Shown: positions 36,498 through 44,690 of the stretch, one piece after another
How positions within the stretch are numbered: position 1 is the stretch's first letter
Layout: every line of letters starts with the position of its first letter
NCBI GenBank assembly: GCA_002344975.1
Contig: DDUV01000036.1
Coordinates: 1-64,000 of the forward strand
Direction of reading: 5' to 3'
Source: Saprospiraceae bacterium UBA2329
GTDB lineage: Bacteria; Bacteroidota; Bacteroidia; Chitinophagales; Saprospiraceae
DNA length: 64,000 nucleotides
Made by a program: the position numbers and the translations under genes
The notes under the pieces: generated by a model
The model's input: the letters and a program-made list of their open reading frames with translations, nothing else
The model's database searches: none
Told to the model about the DNA's origin: nothing

Positions 36498-39386
36498 ATG
36501 AAACCTACTCCGCTCCTTCTTTTTACAATTTTTTACTTCCTCGTCTTTCCTCCAGATGCTCGGGCGCAGTCGGACCGCGTACACGCCGTGTTGGAAAAAG
36601 CCACACAATTGTATCAGGCTCAACAATACGAGGCCGCCTGGAAAATGTTGCAGCCTGTTGATACCGCAGCGCTGTTCAAAAAAGAACAATGGAAACTTCA
36701 CTATTGGCGAATTGCCGGAAACTGTCTGACCCAATTGAATAAAAACGAAGAGGCTCGAAAAATTTATGAACAGGTAGCAGCCGCAGATTGGAACAGGCCG
36801 GAGTTTCAGGACACTGCCGCCATTGAATTACTTTTGAAAGCGACTGTATTTTTTATCTCCCTGCCCGATGCTCAAAAGAGTATGTTGTGCCTGTCTGCCG
36901 GTGAAAAAATGTCAAAAAAAGTACACGGCCCTTCCTCCGTTGACTGGGTGCGTTTTCAAATGCAACGGGCAAATTATAAATTTTTTATAGAGAGCGACTT
37001 TGAAGGCTCCGTATTGCTAGGAAGGAATGCGCTTTCTGTATGGCTGAAAAAGCATGGGCAGTGGAATAAAGAGGCTCGCGGGCTATATCAGTATCTTATT
37101 AACTTCGAAATGGCCGGTAGCAATCCATCCCGCGCCATTGAATTGATTAATAAAAAGATAGAAATATCGCAAAGGATAGATTCAAAAAATCTTGGTGCTT
37201 TGTATCAATCATGGATTGAATTTGGATCAGTTTATTATGAGTTGGACCAATATGAAAAAGCAATCGCCGCACACGAAAATGCCATAAAAATAGCGGATCA
37301 ACTGAAGGATAGAAAAAAAGTCGCTTTTAATTACTCAAGAATTGGCACGACCCTGTATCATCAAAAAAAATACACCGAAGCAGAACGACACTTTAGGAAT
37401 GCCTACGCTATTTATTCCTCCATGCAAAATGAGATGCTGAAAAATGCGATAGAGTCCGCATTTAGCATTACCGCCTGCCTGACTCAATTAAAAAAACCGG
37501 AAGAAGCAGACGTACTGCTCAAAGAGCTTATAAAAAAAATACAATACGATCCATCGTCGGCCAATCCATACGAACGAGTAAAATTGGCAAAACACACACT
37601 GTTAAAACTCATCTACTTCGATGCCAAGAATCAGTATTACTGGTTTTTGGAGGACGGCGATGAGCGAAAGCTAAAGGAAGCCTGCCGACGCTTTGAAAAC
37701 GCGGTCCGGGTGCTGGAAGAAATACACTCCGAACACGAGGAAGCCGGATCTAAGCAGTACATATTGAATCGCTACCATTATGTATTTGAAATGTCTTTGA
37801 ATGCGCTGTTTGAACTGTATCAGTGTACCGGCTCGGAGGAGGTATTGGCACAAGCATTTGGATACACGGAGCGCAGCCGGGCGATTTTTTTGTCGGAAAC
37901 GCTCAAACGATTCGATGCCGGGACGTCCTCGGCCATCCCCGACAGCTTGCGCAAGGCCATACAGCAGGGGCAGCGCAAATTGGCAGAGGTAGAAAACAGG
38001 CGCTATATATTGTCGCAGAAAAAGTTGGCAAACGACGCGCCGGCTATGTTGGACATCCATCAGGAATTATTCGAGGTAACGGAAAACCTCCGGTTATTGG
38101 AGGCAGAGGCCAAGAAACTGAACCCCGAATTCGGCCGGGATAAAGAGATCACCTGGATCAAACCGAAGGAGGTACAAAAGCGCCTGAAACCGGGAGAAGG
38201 ATGGCTGAGCTATTTTGCAGGCGATGATGATATGTACGCTTTCCTGATTACCACAGAGGGCGCATCGTTTTTTCATATTCCCAAAGACTTTCCGTTGGAA
38301 AAATGGGTGCAGGAAATGCGCAATGCCATATACGACTACCCCACGGAAAGAAGCGATAGTCTGTTGTCCGTTTATCAAAACCGGGCCTGGGAGTTGTACG
38401 AAAAGCTGCTGGCTCCTTTTGCCTGGCGTTTGCCGCAGCGATTGACCATAGGTGCAGACGGACTGCTGAAATACCTGCCATTTGAGGCGCTGTTTACGGC
38501 TCCCGCCCCCAATTGCGAGTCGTCGGATTGCCCATATATGCTCTGGAGGCACAGCATCAGCTATGCGCCCTCGGCCACCTTGTGGGCTGCCGACCGCAAG
38601 CGGAGCGGCGCCCGATTAGAAAAGAAAATACTGGCCTTCGCGCCCGAATTTCAGGGCGAGGGGAATGCCCTTGCAGCACGCGATGACAGAAGAAGCAGCC
38701 TGGGGCCGCTGTTGTACAATGCGGAAGAGACCAAGCGCATCAGCAAAATGTTTCGTACCAAACTGATAACAGGCCCCGGCGCTACCCGTGATGAATTTTT
38801 GGCTCAAGCGGCCAGATACCAAGTCTTGCATTTGGCTACCCATGCCAAGGCCAATGACGAAGAAGGGGAGTTCTCTTTTCTGGCATTTGCCCCTACGCCC
38901 GGAGACACTTTGTATCAAGGCAAGCTGTACGCCCGCGAGCTGTACGCCACGCCGCTGCCTGCCGAGTTGGTGGTGCTCAGCGCCTGCGAAACCGGCATTG
39001 GGGAGTTCAAGCGGGGCGAGGGTTTGGTGAGTTTGGCTTATGGATTTGCGCAGGCCGGCGCACGCAGCGTCGTCACTTCGCTGTGGCGGGTGAGCGACCG
39101 GGAGACCTCCGATCTGATGACGTTTTTTTATAAAAACCTCCAAAAAGGCATGGCCAAAGACGAGGCCTTGCGGCAAGCAAAATTGGAATATATGCAGGGG
39201 CAGAGCGGTTGGCGCACACACCCGTTTTTCTGGGCGGCCTTTGTACCGGAGGGCGATATGTCGCCTTTGAATTTGCCGAGGCCGGTACCGGCGTGGGCCT
39301 GGGCGGTATTGGGTTTGTTGCCGGCGGCGGGCTGGTGGCTGTGGAGGAGGAGAAGGGGCAAAATACAGGCAGCCGCATCGAAGTAA
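36498..39386 (+). CDS. TPR-CHAT domain protein (caspase-like)
   Basis: The protein has 962 residues. A signal peptide (about 1-24) is followed by tetratricopeptide-like repeats (about 30-560), then a CHAT domain (about 640-915), the caspase-related protease family. The catalytic pair is visible: His782 in LATHAK and Cys830 in SACETG. A hydrophobic C-terminal segment (about 930-950) followed by WRRRRG looks like a membrane anchor. Bacterial TPR-CHAT proteins are predicted regulated proteases, some in defence systems. Here the signal peptide puts the protein outside the cytoplasm, which argues against a gasdermin- or CRISPR-type role. The start at 36498 is chosen for the signal peptide. A gene remnant from a related CHAT paralogue lies at 40407-40516. 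Confidence 0.85.
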   Translation: MKPTPLLLFTIFYFLVFPPDARAQSDRVHAVLEKATQLYQAQQYEAAWKMLQPVDTAALFKKEQWKLHYWRIAGNCLTQLNKNEEARKIYEQVAAADWNRPEFQDTAAIELLLKATVFFISLPDAQKSMLCLSAGEKMSKKVHGPSSVDWVRFQMQRANYKFFIESDFEGSVLLGRNALSVWLKKHGQWNKEARGLYQYLINFEMAGSNPSRAIELINKKIEISQRIDSKNLGALYQSWIEFGSVYYELDQYEKAIAAHENAIKIADQLKDRKKVAFNYSRIGTTLYHQKKYTEAERHFRNAYAIYSSMQNEMLKNAIESAFSITACLTQLKKPEEADVLLKELIKKIQYDPSSANPYERVKLAKHTLLKLIYFDAKNQYYWFLEDGDERKLKEACRRFENAVRVLEEIHSEHEEAGSKQYILNRYHYVFEMSLNALFELYQCTGSEEVLAQAFGYTERSRAIFLSETLKRFDAGTSSAIPDSLRKAIQQGQRKLAEVENRRYILSQKKLANDAPAMLDIHQELFEVTENLRLLEAEAKKLNPEFGRDKEITWIKPKEVQKRLKPGEGWLSYFAGDDDMYAFLITTEGASFFHIPKDFPLEKWVQEMRNAIYDYPTERSDSLLSVYQNRAWELYEKLLAPFAWRLPQRLTIGADGLLKYLPFEALFTAPAPNCESSDCPYMLWRHSISYAPSATLWAADRKRSGARLEKKILAFAPEFQGEGNALAARDDRRSSLGPLLYNAEETKRISKMFRTKLITGPGATRDEFLAQAARYQVLHLATHAKANDEEGEFSFLAFAPTPGDTLYQGKLYARELYATPLPAELVVLSACETGIGEFKRGEGLVSLAYGFAQAGARSVVTSLWRVSDRETSDLMTFFYKNLQKGMAKDEALRQAKLEYMQGQSGWRTHPFFWAAFVPEGDMSPLNLPRPVPAWAWAVLGLLPAAGWWLWRRRRGKIQAAASK

Positions 39387-39405
39387 AGGTTTTTCCTGAT
39401 CGCCC

Positions 39406-40227
39406 CTACAAGTCGTCTATTTCTTCCACAGTCAAACCTGTAAAATCCGAGATGTCTTTGTTTGTAAGACCTTTTTGCTTCATTTTTCTTGCGACTTCAT
39501 TTTTTGCTTTTTTATCTGCCCTCTTTTCTGCCAATGCTACCTTGCCTCTTTCATCTTGTTCCCTCATTGCTGCGTAGTCATAGGCTTCTAATTCTTCCTT
39601 AGTCCACGAGTGTTTATTGGCATCGTGGTAGGCCGCCTTCAAGCCTTCATCATCCACATTTTCGGGAACAACTTCAAGATTTTCTGCCTCTTTTATGAAA
39701 AATATCCATTTGTCAGTAACTTCTTGAAGTTCAGACAGCGATTTTTTAAACTTAGGAAGTTCAACAAAGTAGAAGTCCATGTCCTTGATGATGCGCTCGC
39801 CATTCTCAACATCGCAAACGGCATGATGCGAAAGGTATTTGTCACCTTCCGTAAACTTGAAGTCAAAAATTCCGATGAAAATTACTGGTTTGAGTTGGGT
39901 GTAAAACTCGCCACTTTCGATTTGTTGGGAATACTCCTTGCCGGCGTAGTAAAGTAGCCGTTTGTCCAAGCCGTCTGGCTCGGCTACCTGCATTTCGATG
40001 ATGTAGGTTTTGCCTTTCTTGTCTCTCGCCTTTACGTCAATGATGGACGCTTTCAGATTTTTGATAATAGGCAGTTGGTAGGGGTTGAGAATTTCAACAT
40101 CTTCGATGGAATCCTTTCCTTTCAACTTCATCACGGCGTTGAGGAATGAGATGAGGATGATTTTCTTGTTCTCGTTGCCGAAAATCTTGCGAAAGGCGAT
40201 GTCATTCTTGATATCTACAAACTGCAT
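39406..40227 (-). CDS. Rpn-family PD-(D/E)XK nuclease (recombination-promoting nuclease/putative transposase)
   Basis: The protein has 273 residues. The N-terminal region (DIAFRKIFGNENKKIILISFLNA) is the hallmark of Rpn/T31-type PD-(D/E)XK nucleases, and the nuclease core includes DVKARDKKGKTYIIEMQ with the D...ExQ catalytic motif. A charged, Lys-rich tail (about 225-273) follows. Rpn proteins nick DNA and raise recombination rates, and they are often mobile or multi-copy in a genome. The start at 40227 is preferred to an upstream in-frame codon. A good promoter (TATTTTTG on the minus strand, 40250-40243) lies close upstream. It separates the intact CHAT gene from the CHAT remnant. Confidence 0.85.
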   Translation of the reverse strand: MQFVDIKNDIAFRKIFGNENKKIILISFLNAVMKLKGKDSIEDVEILNPYQLPIIKNLKASIIDVKARDKKGKTYIIEMQVAEPDGLDKRLLYYAGKEYSQQIESGEFYTQLKPVIFIGIFDFKFTEGDKYLSHHAVCDVENGERIIKDMDFYFVELPKFKKSLSELQEVTDKWIFFIKEAENLEVVPENVDDEGLKAAYHDANKHSWTKEELEAYDYAAMREQDERGKVALAEKRADKKAKNEVARKMKQKGLTNKDISDFTGLTVEEIDDL

Positions 40228-40242
40228 AGTCAAATTTTTATA

Positions 40243-40273
40243 CAAAAATACCTCAAAATTTGTGATTTGTCAA
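40243..40273 (-). promoter_or_regulatory. Promoter of the Rpn nuclease gene
   Basis: On the minus strand TTG (40273-40271), a 20-bp spacer and TATTTTTG (40250-40243) match the Bacteroidota consensus, 15 bp before the start codon. Confidence 0.5.
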
Positions 40274-40310
40274 CTTTCCCTAACGGACTTAGCCATGCAG
40301 ACCTCCTGTT

Positions 40311-40516
40311 TAGGAACGTGCCGCGAATAGCTTACTGATTGGGTCGGCCTTTTTTTACTATATCTGCATTGCTTCGTAAACCAGGTATAGCCGCTACTTT
40401 GCCCGTGTTGTACAATGCGGAAGAGGCCAAGCGCATCAGCAAAATGTTTCGCACCAAACTGATAACAGGCCCCGGCGCCACCCGCGATGATTTTTTGGAT
40501 CAGGCTGCCCAATATC
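40311..40516 (+). pseudogene. Remnant of a second TPR-CHAT gene
   Basis: Bases 40407-40516 match 38711-38820 of the intact CHAT gene at roughly 89% by eye. The translation still reads VLYNAEEAKRISKMF and covers CHAT residues 738-774, stopping just before the catalytic His. About six of ten differences are synonymous, so the copy evolved under selection before decaying. The stretch 40311-40400 shows weaker similarity to the region upstream of the intact CHAT gene (36352-36425). This suggests a paralogue with a ~2.3-kb internal deletion. It ends 5 bp from the stop codon of the DUF4286 gene. Confidence 0.7.
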
Positions 40517-40521
40517 GGGCA

Positions 40522-40827
40522 CTACCCCACCACCTCCAGCAAAGTCCTGAACGCCACATACTTATCCTGGTAGCGGCGGGCGTGATCGGCCTGGAGGCGA
40601 GCGGCGTGTTGTTGCTGGTATTGGAGAAAAGTGTCCAGATCGGGGCATTCGTACTGGATGGCATAAGTGACGCCGTGCGCATCATCGTCACCCAGGACTT
40701 TGCTGATGCGGTGGCCTGTGAACAGGCCGGTGGCCAGCACATCGGGGATGTGTGTGTGGCGCATCCAGTTCAGCCAGTCTTCGTGGAGGTCGTGTTCTAT
40801 TTTTACGGTAACGTTGTAAATGATCAT
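40522..40827 (-). CDS. DUF4286 family protein
   Basis: The 101-residue protein begins MIIYNVTVKIEHDLHEDW, typical of DUF4286, a small ferredoxin-like alpha/beta fold found in Bacteroidota. Function is unknown. Its start overlaps the murA stop by 4 bp, so it is translated from the murA transcript. Its stop abuts the CHAT remnant. Confidence 0.85.
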   Translation of the reverse strand: MIIYNVTVKIEHDLHEDWLNWMRHTHIPDVLATGLFTGHRISKVLGDDDAHGVTYAIQYECPDLDTFLQYQQQHAARLQADHARRYQDKYVAFRTLLEVVG

Positions 40828-42134
40828 ACTCTTTTGATTTGGGCGCCGATAGCCCGCAGGCGCTCGTCAATTTGCTGGTAGCCCCGGTCTATCTGGTTGA
40901 TGTTGTAAATGGTGCTTTTGCCTTTGGCCGAAAGGGCGGCAATGAGCAGGGCCACACCCGCGCGAATATCGGGCGAGGTCATTTCGATGCCGCGCAGAGG
41001 GAAGCGCCGGTTGAGGCCGATGACGGTGGCTCGGTGCGGGTCGCAGAGGATGATCTGAGCGCCCATGTCTATGAGTTTGTCCACAAAAAACAGGCGGCTC
41101 TCAAACATTTTTTGATGCACCAATACGCTGCCCTTGGCCTGTATGGCGGTGACCAGCACGATGCTCATCAGGTCGGGCGTGAAACCGGGCCAGGGCGCAT
41201 CATACACCGTGAGGATAGAGCCGTCTATAAAAGACTGAATTTCATACTCTTGTTGTGCCGGCACATAGATGTCGTCGCCCCGAAATTCCATCTGAATGCC
41301 CATGCGTTCGAAGATGCGCGGGATGATGCCGAGTTCCTGTATCTGCGCATTTTTGATGGTAATTTCCGATTGCGTCATGGCTGCCAGGCCGATAAAACTA
41401 CCCACCTCGATCATATCGGGCAAGAGGCGATGCTCCGCGCCATGCAGGCTTTCCACCCCTTCGATGTGCAGTAAATTGGACCCGACCCCGGAAATATGGG
41501 CGCCCATCTGGTTGAGCATTTTGCACAATTGCTGTACATAAGGCTCGCAGGCAGCATTGTAAATCGTCGTTACGCCGGGCGTCAACACGGCGGCCATGAC
41601 CACATTGGCTGTGCCGGTGACGGAAATTTCATCCATCAGCAGGCAGGCGCCGCGCATCTGTGTCGCATCTATGCGATAAAGGCTGCGGTCGGGGTCATAG
41701 TCGAAATGAGCGCCGAGGGTTTCCAATCCAAGCAAGTGGGTATCCAATCGCCGGCGCCCGATTTTGTCGCCGCCGGGTTTGGGCAGCAGCGCCTTGCCGA
41801 AGCGAGCCAACAGAGGCCCCAACAGCATCACCGAGCCTCGAATACGACCGCCTTTTTTGTAATAATCCTCGGAATAGATGTAGTCAATGTTGACCTCATC
41901 TGCCTGAAAGGTATAGGTATCCGGCGCAATTTGCGTTGTTTTTACTCCCAGCCCCTGCAATAGTTCGATGAGCAAAACGACATCGCGTATGGCGGGGATG
42001 TTGGAAATAGTCACTTTTTCGGCGCTGAGCAAAACGGCGCAAATCACTTGCAGCGCCTCATTTTTAGCGCCCTGCGGATGAAGTTCGCCCGACAATGGCT
42101 GCCCGCCGTGTACTTCAAAAGCATCTAAGGTCAT
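40824..42134 (-). CDS. murA: UDP-N-acetylglucosamine 1-carboxyvinyltransferase
   Basis: The enzyme has 436 residues and catalyses the first committed step of peptidoglycan synthesis, transferring enolpyruvate from PEP to UDP-GlcNAc in the cytoplasm. The conserved Lys24 (GAKNEA) is present. The active-site loop reads PGGDKIG, with Asp123 where E. coli has Cys115, the residue alkylated by fosfomycin. The codon GAC is at 41768-41766 on the minus strand. Asp at this position keeps activity and confers fosfomycin insensitivity in Mycobacterium and Chlamydia, so the same is predicted here. It is part of the operon with the DUF4290 and DUF4286 genes. Confidence 0.95.
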   Translation of the reverse strand: MTLDAFEVHGGQPLSGELHPQGAKNEALQVICAVLLSAEKVTISNIPAIRDVVLLIELLQGLGVKTTQIAPDTYTFQADEVNIDYIYSEDYYKKGGRIRGSVMLLGPLLARFGKALLPKPGGDKIGRRRLDTHLLGLETLGAHFDYDPDRSLYRIDATQMRGACLLMDEISVTGTANVVMAAVLTPGVTTIYNAACEPYVQQLCKMLNQMGAHISGVGSNLLHIEGVESLHGAEHRLLPDMIEVGSFIGLAAMTQSEITIKNAQIQELGIIPRIFERMGIQMEFRGDDIYVPAQQEYEIQSFIDGSILTVYDAPWPGFTPDLMSIVLVTAIQAKGSVLVHQKMFESRLFFVDKLIDMGAQIILCDPHRATVIGLNRRFPLRGIEMTSPDIRAGVALLIAALSAKGKSTIYNINQIDRGYQQIDERLRAIGAQIKRV

Positions 42135-42143
42135 ATCAGATGA

Positions 42144-42818
42144 TTATTTCCTTTTCCAGACTTTTTTCTTCTTATTGGACTTGCCTCCGCCCTGCTGTTG
42201 TTGGCCGCGCTGGTTTTGAGGGCTGCTTTTTTTAGGCGGCCCCATAGGCGTCAGGTTTTCAATGGCCATTTCGTCAGGCATAGACAAGATGCCTCCGGAC
42301 AGGGTGACCAAGTCATTTTTGATCACATCATCGCTGACATAGTGGTCTTTGTTCCAGGTTTTATAGGCCAATTTCATATAGGAGCCAATGGACGCCACCA
42401 AGCCCTCCTTAATGGGGCCGTCTTCCATTTGTTTGGCTTTTTTGATAAGCTCCTGAATGTAGTGCCCGTAGTGCCGGAAGCGCAGTTGTGTACCCGGATA
42501 TTCGATGTGGTCGGGCCTTTTTATGTCGTTTTCCGGAGTAGGAATAATGCCGTTGGGCGGCATAACGCCCTCCAGATCGTACCCGGCAATGCGGAACACA
42601 TGTTTCCACAGACGGTCGCGGTAGTCTTCCACTTCGCGTTGTTGTGGATTCATAATGTACATCAGATCCACTATCTTTTCCACAAAAGCCTGACGATGTG
42701 CATTGTCGGTCAGTCTTTTGGCTTCTTCCACCATTAATTGTACATGACGACCATATTCCGGCATGACCAATTCATTCCGGGAGGTATTGTACTCTATGTC
42801 CATTTTTCTCATTGTCAA
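42144..42818 (-). CDS. DUF4290 domain-containing protein
   Basis: The protein has 224 residues, mostly helical and soluble, with a C-terminal Gln/Lys-rich tail. DUF4290 is a Bacteroidota-specific family of unknown function nearly always encoded just upstream of murA, as here (9-bp gap). The context suggests a link to cell wall precursor synthesis. Confidence 0.9.
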   Translation of the reverse strand: MTMRKMDIEYNTSRNELVMPEYGRHVQLMVEEAKRLTDNAHRQAFVEKIVDLMYIMNPQQREVEDYRDRLWKHVFRIAGYDLEGVMPPNGIIPTPENDIKRPDHIEYPGTQLRFRHYGHYIQELIKKAKQMEDGPIKEGLVASIGSYMKLAYKTWNKDHYVSDDVIKNDLVTLSGGILSMPDEMAIENLTPMGPPKKSSPQNQRGQQQQGGGKSNKKKKVWKRK

Positions 42819-42842
42819 TGGATTGTTTTTTTAAAAATAAAA

Positions 42843-44687
42843 CTACTCAACGGTAACCGACTTGGCCAGATTCCTCGGCTGATCCACATCGCAGCCGCGC
42901 ATCACGGCAATGTGATAAGACAACAACTGCAAGGGAACAACCGACAACAGCGGAGTAAAAGGCTCCTCTGTGGCAGGTATCTCTATTACATAATCCGCCA
43001 TCTTACTGATAATCTGATCTCCTTCCTCCACCACTGCTATCACCATACCCTTGCGGGCAATCACCTCCTGTACATTGCTCACGATTTTGTCATAAGCGCT
43101 TTTATTGGTGGCAATAACGATCACAGGCATGTGTTCGTCAATCAGCGCAATCGGCCCATGCTTCATCTCTGCCGCCGGGTAGCCTTCAGCATGAATGTAG
43201 GAAATCTCCTTGAGCTTGAGTGCCCCTTCCAGCGCTACCGGAAAATTGTAACCCCTGCCCAGATAGATGGCATTGCTGCGATCTTTGATTTCGCCTGCAA
43301 TGTATTCAATTTTCGCCTGAACCGACTCTAAAACCTGCGATACTTTTTGCGGAATCTCCGCCAATTCTATCAGCAGCCGCCTGAAATACGACTCGGAAAT
43401 GGTGCCTCGCTTGTGCGCCAGCACCAAGGCCATCAGCGACAACAGGGTGACCTGACCAGTGAACGCCTTGGTAGAAGCCACGCCTATTTCAGGGCCGGCG
43501 TGTATGTATGAGCCGCAATGTGTGAGCCGCGCAATAGATGAGCCTACCACATTGACAATACCATACACCAAAGCCCCTTTTTCGCGGGCCAGTTCTACGG
43601 CAGCTAAGGTATCGGCGGTTTCGCCCGATTGTGATATGGCGATCACCACATCGTCCTCGCCGAGAATCGGGTTGCGGTATCTCAATTCAGAGGCATACTC
43701 TACCTCTACCGGGATGCGCGCCAGTTCTTCGATCAAATATTCCCCAAGGAGTGCGGAATGCCAGGATGTGCCACAAGCTGCAATGATGATGCGCTTGGCC
43801 TGAGTGATGCGGGCCAGATAATCGTCGAGGCCGCCCAATCGCACCCAACCTTCGCCCGGTTCCAGTCGCCCCCGCATGGCGTCGGCAATGGTTTCGGGTT
43901 GCTCAAAAATCTCTTTGAGCATAAAATGCTCGTAACCGCCTTTTTCGAGTTGCTCTATTTCTAAATCCAACTCTTGAATGAAAGGCGTTTGCATCCGGTT
44001 GTCTATGGTGCGGATTTCGATTTCGTGGCCAAGGCGCACAATGGCAATTTCCTCGTCGTTGAGGTAAATGACCCGCTTGGTGTGCTCCACAATGGGCGTG
44101 GCATCGGAGGCCAGAAAAAACTCATCCTCCCCGATACCCACGACCAATGGGCTGGCTTTACGCGCAGCGACGATCTTGCCCGGATCGTTGCGGTCCATCA
44201 CTACAATGGCATAAGCGCCGGTAACGCGGGTGAGGGCAATTCTGACGGCTTCTTCAATGGGGAGATTTTCACGCACTTGCAGTTCCTCAATGAAGTGTAC
44301 CAACACCTCTGTATCGGTTTGCCCTTCAAATACATGCCCCTCTTTCTGAAGTGCTTTTTTAAGAAGGGCATAGTTTTCTATGATGCCGTTGTGCACCAAT
44401 GCTAGGCGTTTGTTGCCGGAGGTGTGCGGGTGCGCATTGATGTCGTCCGGCGGACCATGCGTAGCCCAGCGCGTATGGCCGATGCCTTGTTGAGCCGTCA
44501 CATCCCAAGAGGCAGCGGCGGCAGTGAGGTCGGCTACTTTGCCTTTTTTCTTGATGACCTTGAGGTCTCCGTTGTGCAACAGGGCGGCGCCTGCGCTGTC
44601 ATAGCCTCGGTATTCGAGTCTCTGAAGCCCTTTGATAATGATGGGCCAAGCTTCACGGCTTCCAATGTAGCCTACAATTCCACACAT
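42843..44687 (-). CDS. glmS: Glutamine-fructose-6-phosphate aminotransferase (isomerizing)
   Basis: The enzyme has 614 residues and makes glucosamine-6-phosphate from fructose-6-phosphate and glutamine, the entry to UDP-GlcNAc. The N-terminal glutaminase domain has the processed nucleophile Cys2 (MCGIVGY) and the YRGYDSAG motif. Two SIS sugar-isomerase domains follow, with the C terminus ending PRNLAKSVTVE. Its product pathway leads to the MurA substrate, and the genes are close and co-oriented. It starts 3 bp after the DUF4270 stop. No glmS ribozyme-like structure was seen. Confidence 0.97.
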   Translation of the reverse strand: MCGIVGYIGSREAWPIIIKGLQRLEYRGYDSAGAALLHNGDLKVIKKKGKVADLTAAAASWDVTAQQGIGHTRWATHGPPDDINAHPHTSGNKRLALVHNGIIENYALLKKALQKEGHVFEGQTDTEVLVHFIEELQVRENLPIEEAVRIALTRVTGAYAIVVMDRNDPGKIVAARKASPLVVGIGEDEFFLASDATPIVEHTKRVIYLNDEEIAIVRLGHEIEIRTIDNRMQTPFIQELDLEIEQLEKGGYEHFMLKEIFEQPETIADAMRGRLEPGEGWVRLGGLDDYLARITQAKRIIIAACGTSWHSALLGEYLIEELARIPVEVEYASELRYRNPILGEDDVVIAISQSGETADTLAAVELAREKGALVYGIVNVVGSSIARLTHCGSYIHAGPEIGVASTKAFTGQVTLLSLMALVLAHKRGTISESYFRRLLIELAEIPQKVSQVLESVQAKIEYIAGEIKDRSNAIYLGRGYNFPVALEGALKLKEISYIHAEGYPAAEMKHGPIALIDEHMPVIVIATNKSAYDKIVSNVQEVIARKGMVIAVVEEGDQIISKMADYVIEIPATEEPFTPLLSVVPLQLLSYHIAVMRGCDVDQPRNLAKSVTVE

Positions 44688-44690
44688 GGG

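Noticed and set aside
39396..39405. Further copy of the GGGGCGAT repeat between the CHAT and Rpn genes
   Set aside because: Only 8 bp match and no GCCCC partner is close by, so chance cannot be excluded.
36498..40516. CHAT/Rpn block as a complete anti-phage defence system
   Set aside because: The CHAT protein has a signal peptide, no gasdermin, TIR or effector gene is nearby, and Rpn is commonly an isolated mobile gene. The block is reported only as unusual.
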